This document shows, piece after piece, positions 46,221-54,375 of a stretch of DNA of 64,000 nucleotides. The stretch lies in the NCBI GenBank assembly GCA_017540565.1, contig JAFYAU010000008.1, positions 124,001 to 188,000 of the forward strand. Reading direction: 5' to 3'. Source of the DNA: Oscillospiraceae bacterium (GTDB taxonomy: Bacteria; Bacillota; Clostridia; Oscillospirales; Oscillospiraceae). A program made the position numbers and the translations under genes. The notes under the pieces were generated by a model. The model saw only the letters and a program-made list of their open reading frames with translations, was not told the origin of the DNA and did not search any database. How positions within the stretch are numbered: the stretch's first letter is position 1; every line of letters starts with the position of its first letter.

Positions 46221-46297
46221 GTTCCCCGTAAGAAAGAGAGCCGGGAACGGCGCTCGCTTAAATATTACAATACATTTCAAGAAAGGGAGTTATTGTT

Positions 46298-47104
46298 ATG
46301 GATTTTGCTACTCTGTTTGATCTGACCGGTAAGAACGCCATGATCGTCGGCGGTGCCGGCGGACTGGGCAAGCTGGTGGCCGAGGCCTTTGCCGTCGCCG
46401 GCGCCGGCGTCTGCATTGCCTCCCGTACCGAGGCCAAGCTGCAGGCAGCCTGCGAGGAGCTGGCCGCGAAGACCGGCAAGGAGTTCAAGTACTATGTGAT
46501 GGATGCCGGCAAAGAGGATCAGGTCGCCGCTGTCGCCGAGCAGGCCAACAAGGACTTCGGTCACATCGACATCCTGGTCAACAGCCAGGGCGTGAACAAG
46601 AAGCACCCCGCTCTCGAGTTCCCGATGGACGAGTTCGACATGGTCATGCATGACGACGTCGCCTCCATCCTGATGACCTGCAAGCACTTCGGCAAGTACA
46701 TGAAGGAGAACGGCTACGGCAAGATCGTCAACGTCACCTCCGTCCGCGGCAAGATCGCCACGAAAGGCCCCGGCAACGCCGCGTACTGCGCCGCCAAGGG
46801 CGCCGTGGACATGCTGACCAAGCAGCTGGCTTCCGAGTTCGGCCCCTTCGGCATCACGGTCAACGCCTTCGGTCCCAACATCATGAAGACCCCCATGATG
46901 ACCAAGGTGTTCGAGATGCGCGCCAAGGAGAACAACTGCACCGTCGAAGAGTACCTGAAAATGCAGAGCGCCGGACTGCCGATGCGCCGTATGTCCGATC
47001 CCGAGGACTGCGTGGGAACGGCCCTGTTCCTGGCGGCTCCCGCCTCCGACTTCCTCACGGGCAACATTCTGTATCCCGACGGCGGTCTCACCGCCATCGG
47101 CTGA
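46298..47104 (+). CDS. Short-chain dehydrogenase/reductase
   Basis: 268 residues. NAD(P)-binding VGGAGGLGKLVAEAF near 20-34, NSQGVN in place of NNAG, catalytic Ser in VNVTSVRGKI and YxxxK in YCAAKGAV; C-terminal DFLTGNILYPDGGLTAIG. It resembles gluconate 5-dehydrogenase/3-oxoacyl reductase-type SDRs, but the substrate is open. Together with the thiolase it could handle a 3-hydroxy/3-oxoacyl intermediate; next to a transhydroxylase-like enzyme a role in phenolic ring catabolism is possible. GAAAGGGAG precedes the ATG. Confidence 0.87.
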   Translation: MDFATLFDLTGKNAMIVGGAGGLGKLVAEAFAVAGAGVCIASRTEAKLQAACEELAAKTGKEFKYYVMDAGKEDQVAAVAEQANKDFGHIDILVNSQGVNKKHPALEFPMDEFDMVMHDDVASILMTCKHFGKYMKENGYGKIVNVTSVRGKIATKGPGNAAYCAAKGAVDMLTKQLASEFGPFGITVNAFGPNIMKTPMMTKVFEMRAKENNCTVEEYLKMQSAGLPMRRMSDPEDCVGTALFLAAPASDFLTGNILYPDGGLTAIG

Positions 47105-47114
47105 TCGAACAGCA

Positions 47115-47150
47115 CAAAAAGCCGGACCCGACAAGGGCCCGGCTTTTTTA
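47115..47150. terminator. Bidirectional terminator after the SDR gene
   Basis: AAAAAGCCGG and its complement flank a CCC/GGG helix (one mismatch, loop GACAA), with TTTTTT on the plus side and TTTTT on the minus side. It separates the SDR from the convergent TauE/SafE gene. Confidence 0.85.
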
Positions 47151-47160
47151 TGCCAGGAAA

Positions 47161-47943
47161 CTATTTGAGAACGAAATTGACGAACAGGATCACTACGGCC
47201 AGAACGATGAGGATGGCGCCGGTGATGCGGTTCAGAGTGATGGGTCTGGCCCTGTTCGCGATCCGGGCGCCGATCTGCGCCCAGAGCAGGGTGAACACGA
47301 TGCACAGGACCAGCGGGAGGATCTCCGGCATGCCTCCGATGACAATGTGGCTGACAGAGCCGGTCAGGGCAGTGAACGCCATGATGAACACGCTGGTGCC
47401 CACGGCCGTCTTCAGGTCGTAGTGCAGGATGGTAGTCAGGACGAGCAGCAGCATCATGCCGCCGCCCGCACCGATGAAGCCGCAGATGAAGCCGACAACG
47501 GCGCCGCTGGCAAGAGACTGCAGCGCGCGGGTCCGGGCATCCGTTCCATCGGCGGCGTCCCGCGTGGTCATGACCGGACGCACGATGAACTTGATGCCGA
47601 GAAAAAGCGTGAAGAACATGGAGGTGTTCCCCATGGTGGTACTGGGCATCAGGCTGGAGACCCAGCTGCCTGCGACCGTAAAGGCAAGAACGGCCGCCAT
47701 CATGATCAGACCGTTGCGGATGTCCAGGTTCTTGTTTCTGCCGTACTCCGCGGCGCTGGCTGCGCTTGCGAGGACATCGCTGGCAAGGGCGATGCCGACG
47801 GCCTGATACGCGTCCATATTCAGGAAGGTGATCAGCATCGGGCTGATGACGGCGGCGGCGCTCATGCCGGCGAAGCCGGTTCCGAGTCCGGCGCCGATGC
47901 CCGCGATGAAGCAGACGATCAGCTGCGTGACGACGTTGGGCAT
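47161..47943 (-). CDS. TauE/SafE-family membrane permease
   Basis: 260 residues from ATG 47943 (GAGG 6 nt upstream). Eight hydrophobic segments in two repeats; family glycines in GIGAGLGTGFAGMSAAAVISP and ASGAVVGFICGFIGAGGGMMLLL. Members export sulfite/sulfoacetate or other organic anions across the plasma membrane. No sulfur-metabolism genes are adjacent, so the substrate is undefined; export or import of a product of the neighbouring thiolase/SDR pathway is possible. Confidence 0.87.
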   Translation of the reverse strand: MPNVVTQLIVCFIAGIGAGLGTGFAGMSAAAVISPMLITFLNMDAYQAVGIALASDVLASAASAAEYGRNKNLDIRNGLIMMAAVLAFTVAGSWVSSLMPSTTMGNTSMFFTLFLGIKFIVRPVMTTRDAADGTDARTRALQSLASGAVVGFICGFIGAGGGMMLLLVLTTILHYDLKTAVGTSVFIMAFTALTGSVSHIVIGGMPEILPLVLCIVFTLLWAQIGARIANRARPITLNRITGAILIVLAVVILFVNFVLK

Positions 47944-48016
47944 AACGCACCTCATGCATTGAGATGGGGGGTCAACCATTTTATTTTAGCAGATGGATGA
48001 AAGACCGTCAAATACG

Positions 48017-48049
48017 GAAAAATCCGGCGCGCCTCCGCGGCGCGCCGGA
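48017..48049 (-). terminator. Terminator of the two-component operon
   Basis: An 11-bp perfect stem (TCCGGCGCGCC, 5-nt loop) followed on the minus strand by TTTTTCCG. Confidence 0.85.
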
Positions 48050-48078
48050 TGATGCCGGCGGGATCCCGTATTCTGCGG

Positions 48079-49548
48079 TCATTCCTGTTCCGCAGCCGAG
48101 GGTTCTTCGGACTCCCCGTCCTCGCGGACCAGGGGGAGAAGGATCCGGAACTCCGTCCCCCGGCCGGGCTCGGACGACACTTCGACGCTTCCTCCGAGGA
48201 TCCGGACCATGTCCTTTACGATGGAGAGCCCCAGCCCGGTCCCTCCGGCTTCCCGGGAGCGGGCCTTGTCCACCCGGTAGAAACGCTCGAAGATATGGGG
48301 CAGGTCTTCCGCCGGGATACCGATGCCGGTATCCCGCACGGTGAGGAGGACGTCGTCCTCCCGCTTCAGGACGGAAACGGTTACGCTTCCGCCGTCGACG
48401 TTGTATTTTACGGCGTTCTCCGCCAGGTTCTGCACGATCTGGTACAGCTCGTCCTTCGCGGAGAGGACGAAGCAGGGCTCCGGAGCATCCAGAGCAAGGG
48501 AGATGCCGCGGGCCTCCGCCAGAGGCACGAGCGTGCGGACGGCCTGGCGCGCGGTCTCAGCCAGATCGTTGGGAGTCCGGCTGATGGCGGTGGGATTGTC
48601 CAGGTTGGTGAGCGTCAGCAGATGCTGGGTGATGTTTGCGAGCCTGTCGGCCTCCGCGGCAATGTCTCCGACGAAATCCCGGGTGGTCGCCGGATCGATG
48701 GAGTCGGTCTGCAGGATGCTGTCGCTGAGCAGGCGGATCGAGGCGATGGGCGTCTTCAGCTCGTGAGAGGCGTCCGCCACGAAGCGGCGGCGGATGTCCT
48801 CGTTGTCCTCCAGACGGTCTGCCAGCCGGTCGAAGGCGCCGCCGAGTTCCGAAAACTCGTCCCGGCCCTTCATGGAGATCCTGTGTGAATAGTTGCCCTC
48901 TCCGAGGGGAGCGATGCCGCGGCGGATGGTCCTGAGGCGCGCCGAGATGACATAGATCAGGACCGCTGCGATTGCCAGGAAGACCGCGGTGACGATGATG
49001 GACACGAGGCGGACGCTGTTCTGCAGGCTGAGGAGCAGGGCGCCCTGTTCGCTGTCCGCCTCATACAGCACCAGCACGCCCTCGATCCTGTTGGACAGGA
49101 CAAGGGGCATATAGTAATAGCACTTGAAGACTCCGCCGTTGAAATGCCCGTAGAAGCCCGTGCTCCCGTTCAGGGCTGTCAGCACGCGGACATCGTGGAT
49201 GTTCGCAGCTCCGACCGACGGGGTGACCGTATCATAGTAGATGTTCCCGTTTACGCCGCGCACGGTGATGCCCGTGAGCTCGGTGACATCGAGCAGCTCC
49301 ATGACCTGTGAGACGTGTTCCACATCCAGTTCGTTCATGGCGGACAGGGAGGAGGCGATGACGGTCGCCTGATTCTGCAGCATGCTGCGCTTGGACGTGA
49401 AGATCATGTTCCTGGCCGCCGTGAGGAACAGTGTGTTCATCAGGACGAGAAGGACGCCGACCGCGATGGCGATCAGCACGACGAACCTGAACATGACGCT
49501 GGAGAAGAAACGCCTGAGCGTTCGGTTAACCTTTGAAATAGTAGCCAA
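48079..49548 (-). CDS. Sensor histidine kinase
   Basis: 489 residues reading from TTG 49548; the next in-frame start is Met19, so the N-terminus is uncertain. Membrane segment about 22-45, extracellular sensor region about 46-175, second membrane segment about 178-200, HAMP linker, HisKA with His in DASHELKTPIAS, and HATPase_c with QNLAENAVKYN, DTGIGIP and GTGLGLSIV. It autophosphorylates and passes phosphate to the upstream-encoded regulator, whose gene it overlaps by 23 nt. WalK/PhoR-like layout, signal unknown. Acidic C-terminal tail EDGESEEPSAAEQE. Confidence 0.92.
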   Translation of the reverse strand: MATISKVNRTLRRFFSSVMFRFVVLIAIAVGVLLVLMNTLFLTAARNMIFTSKRSMLQNQATVIASSLSAMNELDVEHVSQVMELLDVTELTGITVRGVNGNIYYDTVTPSVGAANIHDVRVLTALNGSTGFYGHFNGGVFKCYYYMPLVLSNRIEGVLVLYEADSEQGALLLSLQNSVRLVSIIVTAVFLAIAAVLIYVISARLRTIRRGIAPLGEGNYSHRISMKGRDEFSELGGAFDRLADRLEDNEDIRRRFVADASHELKTPIASIRLLSDSILQTDSIDPATTRDFVGDIAAEADRLANITQHLLTLTNLDNPTAISRTPNDLAETARQAVRTLVPLAEARGISLALDAPEPCFVLSAKDELYQIVQNLAENAVKYNVDGGSVTVSVLKREDDVLLTVRDTGIGIPAEDLPHIFERFYRVDKARSREAGGTGLGLSIVKDMVRILGGSVEVSSEPGRGTEFRILLPLVREDGESEEPSAAEQE

Positions 49549-50206
49549 CTCCCCACTTGGTCATGACGTATTCCGGGGAGGCGGGAACGTCCTCCAGCTT
49601 TTCCCGGATACGGCGCACATGAACGTCCACGGTGCGCTCGTCGCCCTGATAGTCGTAGTTCCAGATCGTATTGAGAAGCATTTCGCGGCTGTAGACCTTG
49701 TTGGGATTGCGCATCAGAAGTTCGAGGATGTCGAATTCCCTTGCGGTGAGCTCCACCGGCCGGCCGCCTTTTCTGACCTGGCGGCGCTCCGGGTCCAGCG
49801 TCACGTCGCCGATGGTCAGCACGCCGGACGGCGCTTCCGGCGTGCCGGGAGCGGTGCGGCGGAGCAGGGCCTTGACCCTCGCCTTCAGCTCGAGGATGTT
49901 GAACGGCTTGGTCATGTAATCGTCGACCCCGTACTCGAACCCGAGGAGCTTGTCGGTGTCCTCGCTGCGCGCGGTGAGCATGATGATGGGAACGGAGGAG
50001 AATTCGCGGATGTGGGCGCACGCCTCCAGCCCGTCCATCTTCGGCATCATCACGTCGAGGATGATCAGGTCGTACTGACCGGTCCGGGCGAGTTCGATGG
50101 CGGCCGCGCCGTCGCCGGCGGTATCGACCTCGTAGCCCTCCCGTTCCAGATTGAATTTTATGCCCTTGACGAGGACCTTTTCGTCATCGACGACCAGTAT
50201 CTTCAC
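49526..50206 (-). CDS. OmpR-family response regulator
   Basis: 226 residues. Receiver domain with acidic pair in LVVDDEKV, phosphoacceptor Asp in LIILDVMMPKMDG, Thr in MLTARSED and Lys in MTKPFN; C-terminal winged helix with ELTAREFDILELLMRNPNKVYSREMLL and DERTVDVHVRRIREKLE. A PhoB/WalR-like DNA-binding activator or repressor paired with the overlapping kinase. GGAGG precedes the ATG, which overlaps the 98-aa gene by 4 nt. Confidence 0.94.
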   Translation of the reverse strand: MKILVVDDEKVLVKGIKFNLEREGYEVDTAGDGAAAIELARTGQYDLIILDVMMPKMDGLEACAHIREFSSVPIIMLTARSEDTDKLLGFEYGVDDYMTKPFNILELKARVKALLRRTAPGTPEAPSGVLTIGDVTLDPERRQVRKGGRPVELTAREFDILELLMRNPNKVYSREMLLNTIWNYDYQGDERTVDVHVRRIREKLEDVPASPEYVMTKWGVGYYFKG

Positions 50207-50499
50207 GGAAACCGACCTCCTATACGGAATAACAGTGCGCTGTCCGTCCGCAGGGGACGGGCAGCGGAAAAGGCTTCGCGCGGCGGGACGGGGAGCGGAT
50301 GCCTCCGGCAGTCAGCGGCGGCAGATGCGGACGCATCGGGTTCTTCCTGCGCGGGGGCGCTCTCTGCGGGCGCGGCGGAAGGACCGGTCACGTAAACGCG
50401 CACCCGGCCTGTATGGCGGCCGATCAGGAATCCCGCGGTGAACAGCACGGCGGCAGCCGCAAGAATAAGCAGCGCGAGCTCAAAACGTCTGAATTTCAT
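50203..50499 (-). CDS. Small membrane-anchored protein preceding the two-component genes
   Basis: 98 residues. A basic start and one membrane segment (LALLILAAAAVLFTAGFLIG, about 8-27), then a Pro/Ala/Glu-rich linker and a basic tail. The N-terminal half resembles ComEA-like helix-hairpin-helix proteins of Oscillospiraceae, but no HhH domain follows in this or another frame, so it may be a truncated relative. ATGA overlap with the regulator gene shows translational coupling, so it might modulate the sensor. The tail has the composition of unselected sequence; confidence that it is a functional protein is moderate. Confidence 0.5.
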   Translation of the reverse strand: MKFRRFELALLILAAAAVLFTAGFLIGRHTGRVRVYVTGPSAAPAESAPAQEEPDASASAAADCRRHPLPVPPREAFSAARPLRTDSALLFRIGGRFP

Positions 50500-50529
50500 G
50501 GGAAACTGTCCTAAAATACGGAAATACGG

Positions 50530-50558
50530 TTGCTACCCTGCGGGAAATCTGCTAAAAT
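50530..50558 (+). promoter_or_regulatory. Promoter of the S11/DUF1292/S41 operon
   Basis: TTGCTA at 50530-50535, 17-nt spacer, TAAAAT at 50553-50558. A small hairpin CGGGT-GAAA-ACCCG follows at about 50572-50585 in the leader. Confidence 0.6.
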
Positions 50559-50629
50559 AACATATTAACCGCGGGTGAAAACCCGGAACCTTTTCTATTG
50601 TATTATACCATACGAGACCGGAGAATTAT

Positions 50630-52123
50630 ATGATTCGGACGAAAATAATCAAAAAATGTTTGCCCGTGCTGTGCGCGCTGGCGCTGCTGTGCGGGATCCT
50701 GGCCCCCTGTGCCGGGGCGGCGGAGGCCGTCGAACTGGTCTCGCCCTCCGTCATCGTCACGGAACTGACGTCCGGGACCACGCTTCTGTCCTCCCAGCCG
50801 GCCAGAAGGCTGAATCCGGGCAGCGTCGTGAAGGTCTTCTCCCTGTACATGATGTGCTCCGCCTGCTTCGAGGGCGACGCGTCGCTGAGGGACAGGGTCA
50901 CCGTCACGGAGAGCATGCTCCAGACGGACAGCGGCATCCTCGGACTGAAGGTGGACGAGGTGCTGAAATATGAGGACCTGCTCTATCTGATGTTCATGGA
51001 CTACAGCGAGACCGCCGCCTACGCGGCCGCCGTTCACGCCGCAGGTTCCGCCGAGGCGCTGGTAAAGAGGATGAACGCCTTCGCCGATGAATGCGGATGC
51101 GAGAACACGGTCTTTACCAACATCACGGGGGCGTACGACGAGGCGCAGCACACGACGGGAGAAGATCTCGTGCGGATGATCCGCGTGGCATCACAGAACT
51201 CCCTGTTCATGAAAGTCTTCTCCGCCCGGACCTATACGGTGGACGAGACCAACAAGGCAATCGCCCGCGTGCTGGTCACGTCGAACCAGCTGCAGCGAAG
51301 CGGCAGCTCCTATTTCTGCCCGGAGTGCACCGGAGGCCGCTTCGGCGGGATCTCCGACGGCTATACCACCATTTCCCTGTCGCAGAGCGAGGAATCCGAT
51401 ATGTCCCTGATCGTCCTGGTATCCGGGGCCGGAACCATGGACGACAGCTATTCCGACGCCAGCAAACTGATCCGCTGGACGTTCGACGGCTTCTCCTGGA
51501 GGACCATCGTGGAGGCCGGAGAGAACATCACGCAGGTTTCCGTTGACCTGGGAAGGGATACCGACCACGTGGTGGCGGTCCCCGCCCATGAGGTGTCCGT
51601 GATGCTGGACAACGACATTCTGGTGGAGGATTTCCAGCGGGAGATCGTCATCTATGCCGCAGACCGCGGCATCACGGCTCCCGTGGACAAGGGTCAGCTT
51701 CTGGGGGAGATGCATCTGACGTACCGCGGAACGGAATACGCCAGCGTCGATCTCGTGGCGGCCAAGCCGGTGGAACTCATGCGCATGGAATATCTCAAGC
51801 GCCTGATCGCCAACACGGCGAAAAACAAGAGCGTGATCACGCTACTGACGGTGCTCGTCATCGTCCTTGCGGCCTATCTGCTGTACGCGCTGACCTACCG
51901 GGCTTACCGGATCGGAAAGAAGGGACGCAACGCCGTGATCAAGAAACGGCTGCGGGACAGAAGGCGTCTGGACGGCGGAGACTCCGGAGAAGACGGGATG
52001 AAAGCCGGGCCGGAGCAGGCGCAGATCATCGACATCGCAGATCACGCGGAGACCGGAACGGAGACGGCTGCCGGGGAGGTCCCGGAGAACAGCGAAGAGG
52101 GGGAAAACGGACATGAAGACTGA
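50630..52123 (+). CDS. D-alanyl-D-alanine carboxypeptidase homologue (S11) with degenerate motifs
   Basis: 497 residues. Signal peptide about 1-30 (KKCLPVLCALALLCGILAPCAGAAEA). S11 domain with SxxK as Ser65-Val-Val-Lys68. The SxN motif reads Ser126-Glu-Thr128 and the KTG motif reads Ser242-Asp-Gly244 (GGISDGYTT), so two of three catalytic motifs are altered. A C-terminal penicillin-binding-protein-like domain, a membrane anchor near 405-427 and an acidic cytosolic tail follow. Fold and topology are those of DacA-type enzymes trimming peptidoglycan stem peptides, but activity is doubtful; a structural or regulatory role is possible. It overlaps the DUF1292 gene by 11 nt. Confidence 0.85.
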   Translation: MIRTKIIKKCLPVLCALALLCGILAPCAGAAEAVELVSPSVIVTELTSGTTLLSSQPARRLNPGSVVKVFSLYMMCSACFEGDASLRDRVTVTESMLQTDSGILGLKVDEVLKYEDLLYLMFMDYSETAAYAAAVHAAGSAEALVKRMNAFADECGCENTVFTNITGAYDEAQHTTGEDLVRMIRVASQNSLFMKVFSARTYTVDETNKAIARVLVTSNQLQRSGSSYFCPECTGGRFGGISDGYTTISLSQSEESDMSLIVLVSGAGTMDDSYSDASKLIRWTFDGFSWRTIVEAGENITQVSVDLGRDTDHVVAVPAHEVSVMLDNDILVEDFQREIVIYAADRGITAPVDKGQLLGEMHLTYRGTEYASVDLVAAKPVELMRMEYLKRLIANTAKNKSVITLLTVLVIVLAAYLLYALTYRAYRIGKKGRNAVIKKRLRDRRRLDGGDSGEDGMKAGPEQAQIIDIADHAETGTETAAGEVPENSEEGENGHED

Positions 52124-52403
52124 CGATGAACTCATGGATCTCGACGAGGAAATCGAAACGATCGAACTGGAGGACGAGGACGGCGTGAAGACGCAGTTCG
52201 AGCTTCTGGACGTCATCGAGTACCGGGGAAAGGATTACATCGCGGTCCTTCCTCCGGACGACGACAGCACCGTGATCATCATGGAGATAGAAGAGGCCGG
52301 GGGCGACGAACAGAGATTCCTTCCCGTGGAGGACGACGCCCTGGTGCAGAAGATCTACGAGATGTTCAAGGACAGGAACAGGGAACTGTTCTCGTTCGAG
52401 TGA
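52113..52403 (+). CDS. DUF1292-domain protein
   Basis: 96 residues, strongly acidic. Family pattern: ETIELEDEDGVKTQFELLDVIEYRGKDYIAVLPPDDD, then VIIMEIEE and FLPVEDDALVQKIYEMF. DUF1292 proteins are small, usually cytosolic, of unknown function, and often near cell-division or YlbF/RNase-related genes in Firmicutes. Here it overlaps the end of the S11 homologue, implying coupled translation. Confidence 0.9.
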   Translation: MKTDDELMDLDEEIETIELEDEDGVKTQFELLDVIEYRGKDYIAVLPPDDDSTVIIMEIEEAGGDEQRFLPVEDDALVQKIYEMFKDRNRELFSFE

Positions 52404-52424
52404 GTTTTGCCGACAGGATTAGGA

Positions 52425-52446
52425 GGCCGCCGCTGTGCCGGCGGCC
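52425..52446 (+). other. GC hairpin between the DUF1292 and S41 genes
   Basis: GGCCGCCG pairs with CGGCGGCC around a 6-nt loop, followed by GCCGTTGTT. A weak terminator or mRNA-stability element 22 nt before the S41 start. Confidence 0.45.
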
Positions 52447-52467
52447 GCCGTTGTTACGGAGGTAATC

Positions 52468-53673
52468 ATGGAGGAAGAAAAACGGAGGAGGATCCGTCAT
52501 CCGGTCCTTCTGGCGGTGATCGTGACGGCAGTGGTGACGGCAGCGCTGACGGCTGTTCTGGTCGCCGTGGCCGTGAACGCGCGTCTGGGCGGAGAGCTGT
52601 CCTTTGCCCGGGAACACCCGAAACTGAGGGAACTGTCGGATGTGATCGACAGCCGCTTCGTCGGGGAGAAGGACGCGGAAGCAGTGGAGGAGGCGTGCGC
52701 CGCAGCCATGGTGGAAGGCCTGGGCGATCCCTGGAGCTACTACATCTCCGCCGAGGATCTGAAGCAGTATGACATCACGATGGCCAACAATTATGTGGGC
52801 ATCGGCGTCACCGTGCGCAAACCGGAGGAGGACGATCCGCTGGAGGTCATCTCCGTCCAGGAGGGAGGAGGGGCCGAAGAGGCCGGCATTCTCCCCGGCG
52901 ATCTCATCACCGCGGCCGACGGAGTGTCTTTCGAGGGAATGGTACTGGAGGAAGCAACCGCTCTGGTCAAGGGGGAAGAGGGGACGGACGTGGTCCTGGA
53001 TATCCTCCGCGGGGAGGAGAAGCTCACGCTGACCATCACGAGAAAGGCGCTGCCTCTGGAGGCGGTCAGCGGCGAGATGCTTGACGGGATCGGCTACATC
53101 CGCCTCGACAATTTCTATACCGGCACGGGAGACGATTTCATCCGGACGGCGGAGAGCCTTCTGGAGCAGGGAGCCTCGGCCCTGGTGATGGACGTGCGGT
53201 TCAACGGCGGCGGATACGTGTCCGAACTGACGCAGATGCTGGATTATCTGCTTCCGGAGGGGACGATCTTTCACATGGAGTTTACCGACGGGACGGTGCA
53301 TGAGACCAGTTCCGACGCCGGGTGCGTCGACTGCCCGATGGCGGTGCTGGTGAACGACTGTTCCTACAGCGCCGCGGAGTACTTCGCCGAGGCAATCAGG
53401 GAATTCGACTGCGGGATCGTGGGCGGTCAGGCGACTACCGGCAAGGGGTATTCCCAGACGATGATCCGCCTGTCCGACGGCAGCGGGGTGAACCTGTCCA
53501 CTGCCCGGTACTTCACGCCGAACGGGAGCAGCCTTGCCGGGACCGGCATTCAGCCGGACATCCCGGTGGAGACAGACGAGGACGAGTATTTCGCGGTCTA
53601 TTACGGGGTGCTTCCCCGGGAGGAGGATCATCAGCTCCAGGCGGTGCTGGAGGCCCTGCGAAACGCGGAATGA
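52468..53673 (+). CDS. S41-family C-terminal processing peptidase
   Basis: 401 residues from ATG 52468 (ACGGAGG upstream). N-terminal membrane anchor about 13-34; PDZ domain about 105-195 (GIGVTVRKPEEDDPLEVISVQEGGGAEEAGILPGDLI in segments); protease core with the catalytic Ser in NDCSYSAAEYFAEA and Lys in TTGKGYSQ. CtpA/CtpB-like, acting outside the membrane on misfolded or regulatory proteins. The downstream FTPNGSSLAGTGIQPDI block is typical. Likely co-transcribed with the S11 homologue. Confidence 0.92.
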   Translation: MEEEKRRRIRHPVLLAVIVTAVVTAALTAVLVAVAVNARLGGELSFAREHPKLRELSDVIDSRFVGEKDAEAVEEACAAAMVEGLGDPWSYYISAEDLKQYDITMANNYVGIGVTVRKPEEDDPLEVISVQEGGGAEEAGILPGDLITAADGVSFEGMVLEEATALVKGEEGTDVVLDILRGEEKLTLTITRKALPLEAVSGEMLDGIGYIRLDNFYTGTGDDFIRTAESLLEQGASALVMDVRFNGGGYVSELTQMLDYLLPEGTIFHMEFTDGTVHETSSDAGCVDCPMAVLVNDCSYSAAEYFAEAIREFDCGIVGGQATTGKGYSQTMIRLSDGSGVNLSTARYFTPNGSSLAGTGIQPDIPVETDEDEYFAVYYGVLPREEDHQLQAVLEALRNAE

Positions 53674-53680
53674 CCGCCGC

Positions 53681-53746
53681 AGGACAATAGAGAAAAGGAT
53701 CCCCGGCCGCAATGCGGCGGCCGGGGATCCTTTTCTCTATTGTCCT
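53681..53746. terminator. Bidirectional terminator with a 30-bp perfect stem
   Basis: Arms 53681-53710 and 53717-53746 are exact complements around AATGCG. The GC core is flanked by AGAAAAGG/CCTTTTCT, giving T-rich exits on both strands. It separates S41 (plus) from mntP (minus). Confidence 0.85.
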
Positions 53747-53759
53747 GTGATCGTCCGGT

Positions 53760-54356
53760 TCAAAGGACGCCCTTGACGAAGATCTCGATACCTATGGCAA
53801 TTAGGATGATCCCGCCGACGGCTGAGGCCTTTCCCGCCAGCTTCTTTCCTACGGTCTTGCCTATGATCAGGCCGGCCAGGCAGACGGCGAACGTGACGGC
53901 GCCGATGACCGCCGCGCTCACGAGCGCGTACGGGAGGGAGTAGTCTGCGATGGTGAAGCCGACGGACAGCGCGTCGATGGAGGTGGCAAGCCCCTGAAGA
54001 AGCAGAGTGCCCGGACCGACGGAAGCGGCGCGGCCCCCGTCTTCTTCCGGCTTGCGGAAACTCTCCCACAGCATCTTCCCGCCGATGAACAGCAGAAGGA
54101 TCAGTGCGATCCAGGGGATGAACCGGCTGAAAGACCTGAAATGCTCCACGAATGTGTGCACACAGAGCCAGCCGATCAGTGGCATGGCGATCTGGAACAG
54201 GGCGTAGACTCCGGCGACTGCGGCCATGCGGCGCTTCCGCATTCCGGCCTCCGTCAGCGCGTTGGCGACGGAGACGGAGAAGGCGTCCATGGCCAGGCCG
54301 AAGCCGAGGAGCATGTTTGTGAGAAGGAAGGAAAGGGATAAGGTCAAGACATTCAC
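53760..54356 (-). CDS. mntP: MntP/YtaF-type manganese efflux pump
   Basis: About 198 residues if started at GTG 54356; ATG 54314 and GTG 54401 are alternatives, none with a good ribosome site. Six membrane segments in two repeats, each with the family Asp: GFGLAMDAFSVSVANAL and GLATSIDALSVGFTIADY. MntP exports Mn2+ and protects from manganese excess. The gene follows dnaE almost directly on the same strand, the longest reading overlapping the dnaE end. Confidence 0.87.
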   Translation of the reverse strand: MNVLTLSLSFLLTNMLLGFGLAMDAFSVSVANALTEAGMRKRRMAAVAGVYALFQIAMPLIGWLCVHTFVEHFRSFSRFIPWIALILLLFIGGKMLWESFRKPEEDGGRAASVGPGTLLLQGLATSIDALSVGFTIADYSLPYALVSAAVIGAVTFAVCLAGLIIGKTVGKKLAGKASAVGGIILIAIGIEIFVKGVL

Positions 54357-54375
54357 ATCCGATGACGGAACATTA

